Below, piece after piece: positions 41,378 through 51,724 of a stretch of DNA of 64,000 nucleotides. Position numbers and translations under genes: made by a program. Under the pieces are notes generated by a model, which was not told the DNA's origin, did no database searches, and saw only the letters and a list, made by a program, of their open reading frames with translations. This DNA is from Paludisphaera mucosa (GTDB taxonomy: Bacteria > Planctomycetota > Planctomycetia > Isosphaerales > Isosphaeraceae). The stretch lies in NCBI RefSeq assembly GCF_029589435.1, contig NZ_JARRAG010000002.1, forward strand, positions 558,001-622,000. Reading direction: 5' to 3'. Each line of letters starts with the position of its first letter. The first letter of the stretch is position 1.

Positions 41378-43186
41378 CTAAGGGGCCGCATCGCGGGAGC
41401 CCGCCGGCTCGGCCGGCAGCCCGCGGCGGCCGACGTCCCATCCCGTCGCGCCGACGTCGTCATTCGGCGCGATCCCTCGCCATCGCAACTGCCAGCTCTT
41501 ATAGATGTCAACGCCGTGCTCGTCCAGCCGGTTCGGGCCGACCGAGTAGACGCGCAGGCCGCCGTCGAACCGCTCCATCCTGAGGGGCTGACCGGTGCAG
41601 GGGTCGGTCGGGGGCTCGGGGAGGATCGACGCAGGAATCTCGGCGAGCGACGCCGGCCATGCGCCGGTCGCCAGGCGATGCCGCTCGGCGGCGATCACGA
41701 CCGCCAGCGACCGCAACTCGGCCCGGCGCTGGAGCTGCTGGAAGACGAAGCTCGGCATGAGCCGAAACGTGCCGGCGAGCAGCTTCATCGGGTCGAGAAA
41801 TCGCCACCGACTTGACTCCCGAGCGCTCCGCGTCTCCCAGTCCATCACGGCCGCGAGCCAATCCCGCTCGGGCTGATCGAGGATCGCCAGCAGCTCGTTG
41901 GACCATTCGAGAAGCGACGCCCGCAAGTGGCCCCAATAGAGTGGAAAGATGGGCACCCAGGCCGCAAAGTGGTCGACGACCCCTCCCGACGACCCGTACA
42001 TCATCGAGTCGAGCGAGGGAACGCCGGACTCCAGGCGACGGTAGACCTCGTAGTCCATCGCCCGCAACGCCAGCACCGCGTCGCGGGCGATGGGGCGTCC
42101 GGCCTCGGCGAGGAGGGCTGCCTGGACCTTGGCCAGCGCCGCATCCGAGGGCTCGCCCTGACCGAGCGTGCAGCGGATGGACCGGGCGGCCAAGGCGTCG
42201 ATCGACAGGCGGCAGGCCTGGGGGCCCACGCGCGACGCGTCGCCAAACGACCGGGCGACCCCGAGCATCGCGAGGGAGGACCGCAGCGCGGCGTCCGCGT
42301 CGCCGACATGGGCTGCGAGCGCGACGTCCCGCTTCAGCAGTCCGGCGACCCGCTGCGCCGTCCGGACGTCGGGCGAGTCGGTGGCCCAGAGCAATGTCGC
42401 CAGACGAATCTCGTACCGGCCGCGGTCACGTTCGGCGAGCCGCCTCGCCGCGGACAGCGCCTCCGGGACGGCCCCGAGGGCGTCGCGGAGGATCGCCACG
42501 TCGGCGAGGTCGAGCCGGCCGTGCTCGGGGACGGCGTCCAGGACTCGGTCGAACTCGGGCGAGCCGCCGGCGGTCGTCACCCAGCCCGACGGGGTCTTGG
42601 CGACGGCCTCGGCGGCGACGAGCGCCCCGTTCTCCGCGTCGGGGACGCGTTCGCGGACAGCCTCCAGATGATCCAGCCGCCATCCCGGAGCGATCCGGTC
42701 GGCCTCGGCGACGGCCGCGTCGATCCGGGCCGCGATCCTCCAGGCCGGGATGAAGAACAGGAGGAAAAAGAAAGCCAGGGCGGCGGGCCACTCCAGCCTT
42801 CGCCACCCCCTGCGGACGATCCCCGTCGGCGCCGTCCTGGGCTGCCGCGACCGCCCCCAGGCCGTAACTTCGTATGCCGCCCAAGCGAACAGCGCCCCCG
42901 CCGGCAGGGCCGCGAGAAAGACGCCCGGTTGCCTCTCGAAATCGAAGGCCAGCGTCCGGACGAAATCGACGATCCTCCCGATCGGACGTTCCAGGGGCCA
43001 GGTCGAGAGGACGCAGACGACCACCACGATCACGAAGGACGCCAACAGGGCGGCCTCGATGACTAGCCCCCGCCAGGCCCCGCGAGCCATCCGGCGCAGG
43101 CCCGCCCGCCACTGTGACGGTTTGGGCGTCTCATCGTCCGGGGGCTCGTCCGTCGGGAGTTCGTGGGCGGATCCGGGCTCGTTCAC
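41378..43186 (-). CDS. membrane protein paralogue 2 of an S9-peptidase operon, 602 aa
   Basis: The start is GTG 43186, overlapping the previous gene's stop (GTGA). Three N-terminal hydrophobic segments (VIEAALLASFVIVVVVCVLS, FLAALPAGALFAWAAYEVTA, WPAALAFFFLLFFIPAWRIA) are followed by a long helical region (AVAEADRIAPGWRLDHLEAV). The C-terminal block LATGAWPASLAEIPASILPE, DPCTGQPLRMERFDGGLRVY and SVGPNRLDEHG is shared with the upstream paralogue and with planctomycete pseudopilin-like tails. The role is unknown. It is probably exported-domain-bearing and co-translated with its neighbour. Confidence 0.85.
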   Translation of the reverse strand: MNEPGSAHELPTDEPPDDETPKPSQWRAGLRRMARGAWRGLVIEAALLASFVIVVVVCVLSTWPLERPIGRIVDFVRTLAFDFERQPGVFLAALPAGALFAWAAYEVTAWGRSRQPRTAPTGIVRRGWRRLEWPAALAFFFLLFFIPAWRIAARIDAAVAEADRIAPGWRLDHLEAVRERVPDAENGALVAAEAVAKTPSGWVTTAGGSPEFDRVLDAVPEHGRLDLADVAILRDALGAVPEALSAARRLAERDRGRYEIRLATLLWATDSPDVRTAQRVAGLLKRDVALAAHVGDADAALRSSLAMLGVARSFGDASRVGPQACRLSIDALAARSIRCTLGQGEPSDAALAKVQAALLAEAGRPIARDAVLALRAMDYEVYRRLESGVPSLDSMMYGSSGGVVDHFAAWVPIFPLYWGHLRASLLEWSNELLAILDQPERDWLAAVMDWETRSARESSRWRFLDPMKLLAGTFRLMPSFVFQQLQRRAELRSLAVVIAAERHRLATGAWPASLAEIPASILPEPPTDPCTGQPLRMERFDGGLRVYSVGPNRLDEHGVDIYKSWQLRWRGIAPNDDVGATGWDVGRRGLPAEPAGSRDAAP

Positions 43187-44654
43187 GGCGACGCGGCCTT
43201 CGGCGGTCGGCCGCGAAGCTCGGGGTCGTAGCCGACCGCGCCGACGTCGTCGTCGGTCGGGCTCCGCCCCCACTTCTTCTCGTCGTAAAGGCCTCGCTCG
43301 TCGATCAGGTTCGGGCCGATCGAATAGACGCGCAACATCCTTTCGGTGCGGATAAGGCGGTAAGGGCCGCCGGTGTAGGGATCGACGGGGGGCCCGGGGA
43401 GGATCTCCCCGGGGATCTCGGCGACCGACGCAGGCCACGCGCCGGTCGCGCGGCGATTGCGCTCGGCGGCCAGGAGGATCGCGACGGCCCCCAGCTCGGC
43501 CCGCGACCGCAGGAGCGAGGGGAGGAACGATTCCGTTCCGGGCACGAGGAGGAGCGGGAAAATGGCCCTGAGTCTCGCGATGCGTGAACCTTCGACCTCG
43601 GCGATCCGGGCCCTCCACGCCTTCAGGGCCGCCGGCCACTCGGGGGTCGGTCGATCGGCGATCGTCCTCAGCTCGTTCATCCATTCGAGCAGGAGGGCCC
43701 GCCCGCCGAAGGCGAGGAACCCGGCCCCATTGAGGCCGAACGGGGCCGAGCCCCCGCTTACGGGGCCACCGGGGGTCCGGTTCTGGGCGAGCCGGTCGAG
43801 CAGCTCGAAGTGGATCGCGCGCTCGCCTCGGAGAGCGTAGCGGGCGAGGGGCTGTTCGCGCTCGGCGAGGAGGTCGCGTTGGAAGGCGGCGAGGGCCCCG
43901 GCGGACGGCTCGCCCAGCGCGAGGACCCGGCGGGCCGTCCGCGCCGCCGCGACGTCGATTCCCAGCCGGACCAGTTGCGAGACGATGAACGGCTCATCGC
44001 CGATCGAGCGAGCCACGCCGAGCTGGGCCCGGCAGGCCTCGATCGCGTCGTCGAGCCTGCCGTCGTGGGCCGCGAGCATGGCGTCGGCCTGAAGCATGCG
44101 GGCGACCCTCCGAGCGTCCTGCGTCTCCTCCAGGTTCGTGTCGATGAGCGCCGGCCCCAGTGCCACCTCGTGCCGGCCCCGGGCGTACCCGACGACCTTG
44201 CGGGCGATCTCCAGGGGTTCCCGGCGCTCCGCCAGCTCGGCGCGCAGGCTCCCGGCCGCCTCGTCGTCCAGGCGGCGGGAGTCCTCGATGGCGCTCGCAC
44301 GCTCGAAGGCCGTCCCAACATCGAGCGAATCGGCGGCGGGCCCCGCCTCGGCCGCGGTCGAGGCGGGTGCGCGCGGGGATGACGGCGGCCAGGGTTTCGG
44401 CAGCCGCGACGCCGCGTCGGCGACCACGAGGGCCGCGTTCTCCGCGTCGGGCACCAGGTCGCGCGCCGCCAGCAGTTCGTCCAGACGCCAGGCCGGGTCG
44501 AGCCGGGCGGCCTCGTCGACCGCGGCCTGGAGCCGGAATCCGCTTAGACGGAACGCGTAGACGATCACGCCGCCGACGACCAGCACCGCCGTGAGCGCGA
44601 GGAGGGCTTCCCAGCCCCGGGCGCCGACACGCCGGCCGCTCGCCGCCCGTTCGG

Positions 44655-44658
<4 letters not shown>
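43183..44658 (-). CDS. membrane protein paralogue 1 of an S9-peptidase operon, 491 aa
   Basis: The start is GTG 44658, overlapping the peptidase stop (GTGA at 44655-44658). One N-terminal helix (LLALTAVLVVGGVIVYAFRL) is followed by PAWRLDELLAARDLVPDAEN, the same helical frame as the downstream paralogue, and the same C-terminal block (RRATGAWPASVAEIPGEILP, VDPYTGGPYRLIRTERMLRV, YSIGPNLIDERG). The two proteins are clear duplicates with extra helices in the second. The family is not named. Tight coupling to a secreted peptidase suggests function in the periplasm or its membrane. Confidence 0.86.
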
Positions 44659-46802
<2,144 letters not shown>

Positions 46803-46891
46803 AAATGGACAGGTCCTTTCTGTTGAGGATCGGATGGGAATAAGGCGATGCGACATGCCTCCGCGCGGCGGCGAAGGCGAGCCCGACTTCC

Positions 46892-47040
46892 CCCTCTCCC
46901 GCCGGGAGAGCGCGGCCCGGAGGGCCGGGTGAGGGTCGCGGCGCTTCGAAAAGGCCGAAGGAATCTGTCAACCCCGCTCCCGCCGAACTCCGGCGACCCT
47001 CATCCGCCGCTGCGCGGCGCCTTCTCCCGGCGGGAGAAGG
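46892..47040. repeat. REP/BIME-like repeat, copy E
   Basis: Arms 46892-46937 and 46995-47040, each 46 bases, face each other; the right arm keeps CCTTCTCCC...GGGAGAAGG exactly. The spacer is 57 bases. The element sits between the S9 peptidase start and the end of the acyl-CoA-dehydrogenase-like gene. Confidence 0.85.
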
Positions 47041-47074
47041 GCTCTCGAAAATCGGCGATCCCGGCATGGCGTCC

Positions 47075-48238
47075 TCAGCTCCTGGGGTGCTTGAGGAGGA
47101 GCGTCCGGCCGGCGGCGACGGCCTCGCGGTCCGGGTCGCGGGCGAGGGCGCGGAGGGCCGCGTCGAAGCGGCGGCCGCTGTCGCGGAGGTACAGCTCGGC
47201 GATCGCATGCTCCTCGGCCGGGGCCGTCCCCGAGGCGGCGGAGGCGTCGAGGCGTGCGAGCACGCAGGCCGAGGAGGCCAGCTCGACGACCGCCCCGTCG
47301 ACGTGCCCGAGCAGGCCGTCCCGCGCGAGGATCGAGCCGCCGAAGGCCGCCCAGGCGCGCTCGACGGCCCGGCCGAAGGCGGCCGTGCGGCGGCAGAGGG
47401 CCTCGCCGAGCGGCCGCAGCATCGGGGTCGCGACCGGCGCGAGCGGAGGGGCCGCGGAGCGGGCGAGGCGGCGGCCGACGAACGACCAGAAACCGCCGAG
47501 CGACTTCGGCAACGACCGACCGACCGCCGCCAGCCCCCAGCCCGCCGGCGAGGCGTCGACCCGGCGCCGGCCCAGGATCGCGCGGCCGAACGGCTCGTGG
47601 AGTTGGAGGGCGTCGAGGGCCGCGGGCGTCGCCACTCGGTCGCAGAGCGTCTCCAGGAACGACGTCTCCACGCCGATGTGCGAGACGCGCGGGTCGACCG
47701 CGGAGGCCCGCGCCGCCGTGCGGAAGTCGACGACGCCGCGGTCGAGCCACCCGGCCGCCTCGAACGCCGAGGCTTCCAGCGCGTAGGCGGCCCCGGCCAG
47801 CCTCGCCAGGACGGCTGCGGCGCTCTCCGATCCGAGGAGCCAGGTCTCGCCCCGCACCCGCGCGACGGCCCCCCCGAGCTGGGCCCTCGCCAGGAGCCCG
47901 AGGCGGGCGGTGCGGAGGACGTGGTCGAAGCTCGCGGCGTCGCCGACGGGCACCAATCCGCATCCCCAGGCCTCGAGGCCCTCCGCGGCGGCCGCCGGGC
48001 CGTCCTTCACCAGCTCCGCGAACCGTTCCCCCATATTTCGACAGTAACCGACCGCCGCCCCGTCGCGCCTCGGGAAATCCCCGGGCGCGGCCGCGAGGGG
48101 CGGACCGGGGTAGGGGAAGACGAGGTCGCCGCGGAACTCGCCGAAGAACAGGCCCAGCACGAAGCCCGGGCCGACGCCCGCCGCGGCGTCCCCCCCCGCC
48201 CCGGCCTCGGCTCCCCGCGCATCCGTCTCGATCGCCAT
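47075..48238 (-). CDS. short acyl-CoA dehydrogenase-like protein
   Basis: The N-terminus (LGLFFGEFRGDLVFPYPGPP) and the C-terminal half (GRAVERAWAAFGGSILARDG, VVELASSACVLARLDASAAS) recall the ends of planctomycete long-chain acyl-CoA dehydrogenases of about 600 aa. At 387 aa, the middle flavin- and substrate-binding beta domain seems missing or badly worn and no FAD motif can be pointed to. The frame has normal codon use without stops. It may be a divergent partner subunit or a decaying gene. The enoyl-CoA hydratase gene nearby, on the other strand, is consistent with a fatty-acid context. Confidence 0.55.
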   Translation of the reverse strand: MAIETDARGAEAGAGGDAAAGVGPGFVLGLFFGEFRGDLVFPYPGPPLAAAPGDFPRRDGAAVGYCRNMGERFAELVKDGPAAAAEGLEAWGCGLVPVGDAASFDHVLRTARLGLLARAQLGGAVARVRGETWLLGSESAAAVLARLAGAAYALEASAFEAAGWLDRGVVDFRTAARASAVDPRVSHIGVETSFLETLCDRVATPAALDALQLHEPFGRAILGRRRVDASPAGWGLAAVGRSLPKSLGGFWSFVGRRLARSAAPPLAPVATPMLRPLGEALCRRTAAFGRAVERAWAAFGGSILARDGLLGHVDGAVVELASSACVLARLDASAASGTAPAEEHAIAELYLRDSGRRFDAALRALARDPDREAVAAGRTLLLKHPRS

Positions 48239-48299
48239 CAGGCCGGACCCTTTTCGATGGAGGCCGGCCCGCCGCGGGGCCGAAAGCCAGGGAGTGGGC

Positions 48300-48704
48300 T
48301 CATCGCACGGGCGGCGCGGCGGCGCGGAATCGGCCCGCGGAGCCGTCCCGGCCGAGCCAGTACCCGAAGCCCGCGCCGGCGGCGATCATCAGGATCGTCA
48401 CGCCCTTCAGCTCGGCGACGTGGGCGAGGAAGTACCGGAAGCTCGGGTCGGCGTTGAACGGGAAGAACTTCCACTCGACGAACAGGCCCAGCGCCAGGGC
48501 CGCGACGCCGCAGGCGACGCCCCGGGCCTGCGAGGGCCGGCGGGCCGCCAGGCCGCAGCCCAGGCCGAGCAGGGCGCCGGGGATCATCATCCCGTAGAAT
48601 CCCCGTTGGTACAGCCACTGGAACGTGTAATATCCTAGGGTCGCGCCGAGCAGGGCTCCCAGCGCCCCCGCGAGGTCTTCGGCGATCCGGTTCGGCGCGG
48701 TCAT
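48300..48704 (-). CDS. small membrane protein, 134 aa
   Basis: ATG 48704 follows AGAGGAG. Four hydrophobic segments are visible (LAGALGALLGATLGYYTFQW, MMIPGALLGLGCGLAARR, VACGVAALALGLFVEW, VTILMIAAGAGFGYWLGR). No family motif is seen. It precedes the acyl-CoA-dehydrogenase-like gene by 61 bases on the same strand and is divergent from the enoyl-CoA hydratase gene. Confidence 0.78.
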   Translation of the reverse strand: MTAPNRIAEDLAGALGALLGATLGYYTFQWLYQRGFYGMMIPGALLGLGCGLAARRPSQARGVACGVAALALGLFVEWKFFPFNADPSFRYFLAHVAELKGVTILMIAAGAGFGYWLGRDGSAGRFRAAAPPVR

Positions 48705-48784
48705 CGGTCGGTCGCTCCTCTAGAGGCCGCGGTCCCTGGGGAAAAGCCCTGGAACGATCCTAACTCTCCGGCGAGGCGAAAACC

Positions 48785-49657
48785 ATGACCGACGATGCGC
48801 GTGGGACGGCCTGGCGGTGGGAGCGCGGCGACGGCGGCGTCTGGACCCTCTGGTTCGACCAGCCCGGCCGCCCCCAGAACGTGCTCGACGGGCCGGCCCT
48901 CGACGAGCTGGACGAGCGGCTCGCCGAGGTCGAGGGCGACTCCTCGGTGCTCGGGGTCCTGATCCGCAGCGGCAAGCCCGCCGGCTTCTGCGCCGGGTCC
49001 GACCTGCGGCTCTTCCAGAAGGCCGGGACGGCGGCCGAGGTCGAGGCCTACGTCCGCCGCGGCCTGGACGTGCTCGACCGCCTGATGCGGCTGGGTCCGG
49101 CGACGACGGCCGTGCTCCACGGCGCCTGCCTGGGCGGGGGGCTGGAGCTGGCCCTGGCCTGCCGCCACCGCGCGGCCCTGGCGTCGAGCGTGCCGCTCCA
49201 GATCGGCGTGCCCGAGGCCCGGCTGGGCCTGATCCCCGGCTGGGGCGCGATCGAGCACCTGCCCCGCCTGCTCGCCCCCAAGGACGCGTTCGACCTGCTG
49301 CTCTACGGCCACCCGATCGGCTTCCTGCAGTCGCGCTCGCAGGGGGTCGTCTCGCGCCTGATCTCGGCCGACGAGCCCGATCGGCTCGTCGAGACCCTCT
49401 CCGCCGAGGCCCCCGCCGAGCGGCCCTTCCTCGCCGAGGCCTGGGCCGACGAGCTGGCCTTCGCGCGGGCCAAGCTCGAACAGCAGGCCGTCGACTTCCC
49501 CGAGGCCCAGGCCGCCATCTTCGAGGTCATCGAGATCGACCTGGCCCAGGGCCCCGAGGCCGCCCGAGAGGCCACCGTCGCCCGCCTCGTCCACCTCGCC
49601 ATGGCCGACGCCTCTCGCGACGCCGTCGCCGACTTCTTCGACCGCACCCGGGGCTGA
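48785..49657 (+). CDS. enoyl-CoA hydratase/isomerase family protein
   Basis: The crotonase fold is clear: VLIRSGKPAGFCAGSDLRLF (oxyanion hole), LHGACLGGGLELALACRHRA (first catalytic Glu) and GVPEARLGLIPGWGAIEHLP (second Glu). The substrate may be an enoyl-CoA in beta-oxidation, or the enzyme may be a related isomerase; the GWGAIE stretch differs from the usual GGTQRL, so the exact reaction is uncertain. Length is 290 aa. GAGGCG lies before the ATG. A very strong hairpin begins at its stop codon. Confidence 0.9.
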   Translation: MTDDARGTAWRWERGDGGVWTLWFDQPGRPQNVLDGPALDELDERLAEVEGDSSVLGVLIRSGKPAGFCAGSDLRLFQKAGTAAEVEAYVRRGLDVLDRLMRLGPATTAVLHGACLGGGLELALACRHRAALASSVPLQIGVPEARLGLIPGWGAIEHLPRLLAPKDAFDLLLYGHPIGFLQSRSQGVVSRLISADEPDRLVETLSAEAPAERPFLAEAWADELAFARAKLEQQAVDFPEAQAAIFEVIEIDLAQGPEAAREATVARLVHLAMADASRDAVADFFDRTRG

Positions 49658-49713
49658 CGCCCCCCCGCGAGGCGGCCCCGTCCCTGGACGGCGGCCGCCT
49701 CGCGGGGGGGCGT
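49657..49713. terminator. very strong bidirectional hairpin terminator
   Basis: A 21-base perfect inverted repeat, 49657-49677 and 49693-49713 (ACGCCCCCCCGCGAGGCGG-type arm), encloses a 15-base loop that itself can pair (CCGTC/GACGG). It starts at the last base of the hydratase stop and lies 20 bases before the end of the convergent lipoprotein gene, so it probably ends both transcripts. There is no T-run. Confidence 0.75.
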
Positions 49714-49732
49714 CGAGAGACGGGCGCGAGCG

Positions 49733-49960
49733 TCAGGGCTTCCTGGCCGCCTTACCCTTCGTCGCCTTGTCCTTGGCCGCCGCCTTGGCGATGTTGTCGT
49801 CCATCTTCTTTTGGAACGCGGCCTGCTCCGCGATCTCTTCTTCGGTCATGGTGGACATGTCCCCCGGGGCCGAGGGCGGGGGCAGGGACTCGCCGCAGCC
49901 GCCCTGGAGCAGGAGCAGCGCGGCGCACAGGAACAGGGGCATCGCTTTTTTCGCGGGCAT
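49733..49960 (-). CDS. small lipoprotein, 75 aa
   Basis: The signal AMPLFLCAALLLLQGGC ends in a lipobox with Cys near residue 22. The mature part is acidic then strongly basic (DDNIAKAAAKDKATKGKAAR), probably disordered. It lies 90 bases downstream of the DUF1559 gene on the same strand, the reverse order of the pair at 16354-17742. The ribosome site before ATG 49960 is weak. It may be co-transcribed with the DUF1559 gene. Confidence 0.8.
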   Translation of the reverse strand: MPAKKAMPLFLCAALLLLQGGCGESLPPPSAPGDMSTMTEEEIAEQAAFQKKMDDNIAKAAAKDKATKGKAARKP

Positions 49961-50050
49961 GGATGTTCTCGGAGCGATATGTGAGGCGGCCCGCCCCGGA
50001 CGGATTCAGCCGGGGCGGGCCGCGGAACGATCGGGATTCCTATCGAGGGA

Positions 50051-51169
50051 TCAATACGCGTCGGAACTGACGACCTCGCCGCCGTTGCGGGTGCCGATCG
50101 CCCACCAGGCTTGCGGGCTGACGGCGTCCTTGACGAAGTGGACCGAGCCGTCGGAGAACGAGATGTTCACCCCGCCCGGGTGGTTGCTGCTCGGGGGCGC
50201 GCTCCCCATGCCGCCGACGTAGTAGCCGACCCAGGTGACGCTGCCGCCGTCCACCGTCCCGACGTCCGAGTTGTTGGAGCAGCTGACCTGATTGGGCGTG
50301 CCGAAGTGGTTGTAAGAGCTGATGGCCAGCCAGACCGGGAAGCTCGCGATCCACATCTGGCCGTTCAGCCGCGCCGAGCGGGCGGTGTCCGTCGCGGGGA
50401 CGGAATTGCAGGCCTGCAAGAAGGTCAGGGCGTCCGCCGGATTGCCCGTGAGCCCGATGCCGGTCGGGCTGCGGAAGACGCCGCGGCGGGCCATGGGGCT
50501 GCTCCGGGTGATCGTCGCGTTGACGCCCACGAGCCGCTCGCTGAACATCGCGGTGTTCGAGGTGCCGTCCGTGATCGAAGCGATCGTGACCGGACCGAAC
50601 GAGGCGCTGGGGTATGACGAGACCAGCGGGCTCTTGACCGGGACGATCGTGCCCGTGGCCACCTGCAGCACGCCGGGGCCGCCGTAATTGCCCACGTAGC
50701 TGGTCATGCCGTAGTAGTACGTCTGGCCGTTGGTCCCCGTCCCCCACGTCCGCAGGGGCTGCCAGTTGCTGTCCGACGGGCAGGTCAGCATCGCCATGTT
50801 CGTCGTCGACGCCGTCGTGTTCGCCCAGCCCCCGAGGGCGGTGCCCATCGGCTCGACCAGGAAATTGCAGGCGTTGAAGAGGGCGTTCTGCTCGGTGTAC
50901 TGGAGCAGCGCGGGCGTCCAGTTCCAGGGGAGCCCGGCGGCCGATTTGTCGGAAGCCGCCATCGAGTGGGCGGGGAGGATCCCGTTCGCGCTCTCGTAAT
51001 TCATGGCGGCGAGGGCGAGCTGCTTCAGGTTGTTGGTGCACTGGATGCGCCGGGCCGCCTCCCGGGCCGACTGCACGGCCGGGAGCAGCAGCGCGATCAG
51101 GACCGCGATGATCGCGATCACGACGAGAAGCTCAATCAGGGTGAAACCGCGATCGGATCGACGTTTCAT
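50051..51169 (-). CDS. DUF1559 protein with prepilin-type N-terminus
   Basis: From ATG 51169, with AGAGGA upstream, the protein begins [20 protein letters not shown], then [20 protein letters not shown]. It ends with [20 protein letters not shown] and GEVVSSDAY, typical of the family. Longer open frame upstream is not coding. It should be processed by a prepilin peptidase and retained in the envelope. The mature region has many Asn, Thr, Tyr and Gly residues, suited to an extracellular beta fold. It is followed by a small lipoprotein gene. Confidence 0.95.
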   Translation of the reverse strand: MKRRSDRGFTLIELLVVIAIIAVLIALLLPAVQSAREAARRIQCTNNLKQLALAAMNYESANGILPAHSMAASDKSAAGLPWNWTPALLQYTEQNALFNACNFLVEPMGTALGGWANTTASTTNMAMLTCPSDSNWQPLRTWGTGTNGQTYYYGMTSYVGNYGGPGVLQVATGTIVPVKSPLVSSYPSASFGPVTIASITDGTSNTAMFSERLVGVNATITRSSPMARRGVFRSPTGIGLTGNPADALTFLQACNSVPATDTARSARLNGQMWIASFPVWLAISSYNHFGTPNQVSCSNNSDVGTVDGGSVTWVGYYVGGMGSAPPSSNHPGGVNISFSDGSVHFVKDAVSPQAWWAIGTRNGGEVVSSDAY

Positions 51170-51724
51170 GAGAGGCGAATCCTCTTCTACTCGGAGAGAG
51201 AAAACCGGAATAACGCATAACAAGGCAAATCGCCGACACCGCGATCCCGGGGGGGACGCGGCGACGTCGGCGATGCCGGGGCGTCTTGATTCCTCGCAAG
51301 GCGGCCTTACAGGCGACTCGTCCTGGGGACGTCCGGCGCACTCCAACCGCCCTTGCGTGAATGCGCCGAAACCTCCATGGAAGGATTCGAAATCGACGGG
51401 CGCATCGGCCGCCGACTCCTCGATGTCCCTTCGACGCAAGGGGTTGTCGCAAGGATCGAGGACTAAGGAATTCGTGCAAATCGGGTGCCAGTCGATCCGG
51501 ACGCGAGATCGACTCGCTCTAACGATCGAATTCTTAAGAACTTAAAATCTGAAGGTCGCCGGTCGACCTCATGGGAGCCGTCCGAACATGTCTTCACGAG
51601 CGGGCGGAGTTGTCGCGCCTGCTGGCAGATCTGCTTCCAAAGGCGTCATCGCAGGACGTCCGAGGGATGAGTCCGGGAACCCGCCGTGGGGCGCCGAGGA
51701 TGGCTGGCGGGCTGGACCTGACGG
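51170..51724. other. 555-base non-coding region upstream of the DUF1559 gene
   Basis: No supported gene. The stretch 51520-51560 is AT-rich (AATTCTTAAGAACTTAAAAT includes TTAAG/CTTAA palindromic character) and could hold a promoter for the DUF1559 gene or a regulator site. No repeat of the REP-like family is present. Confidence 0.4.
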
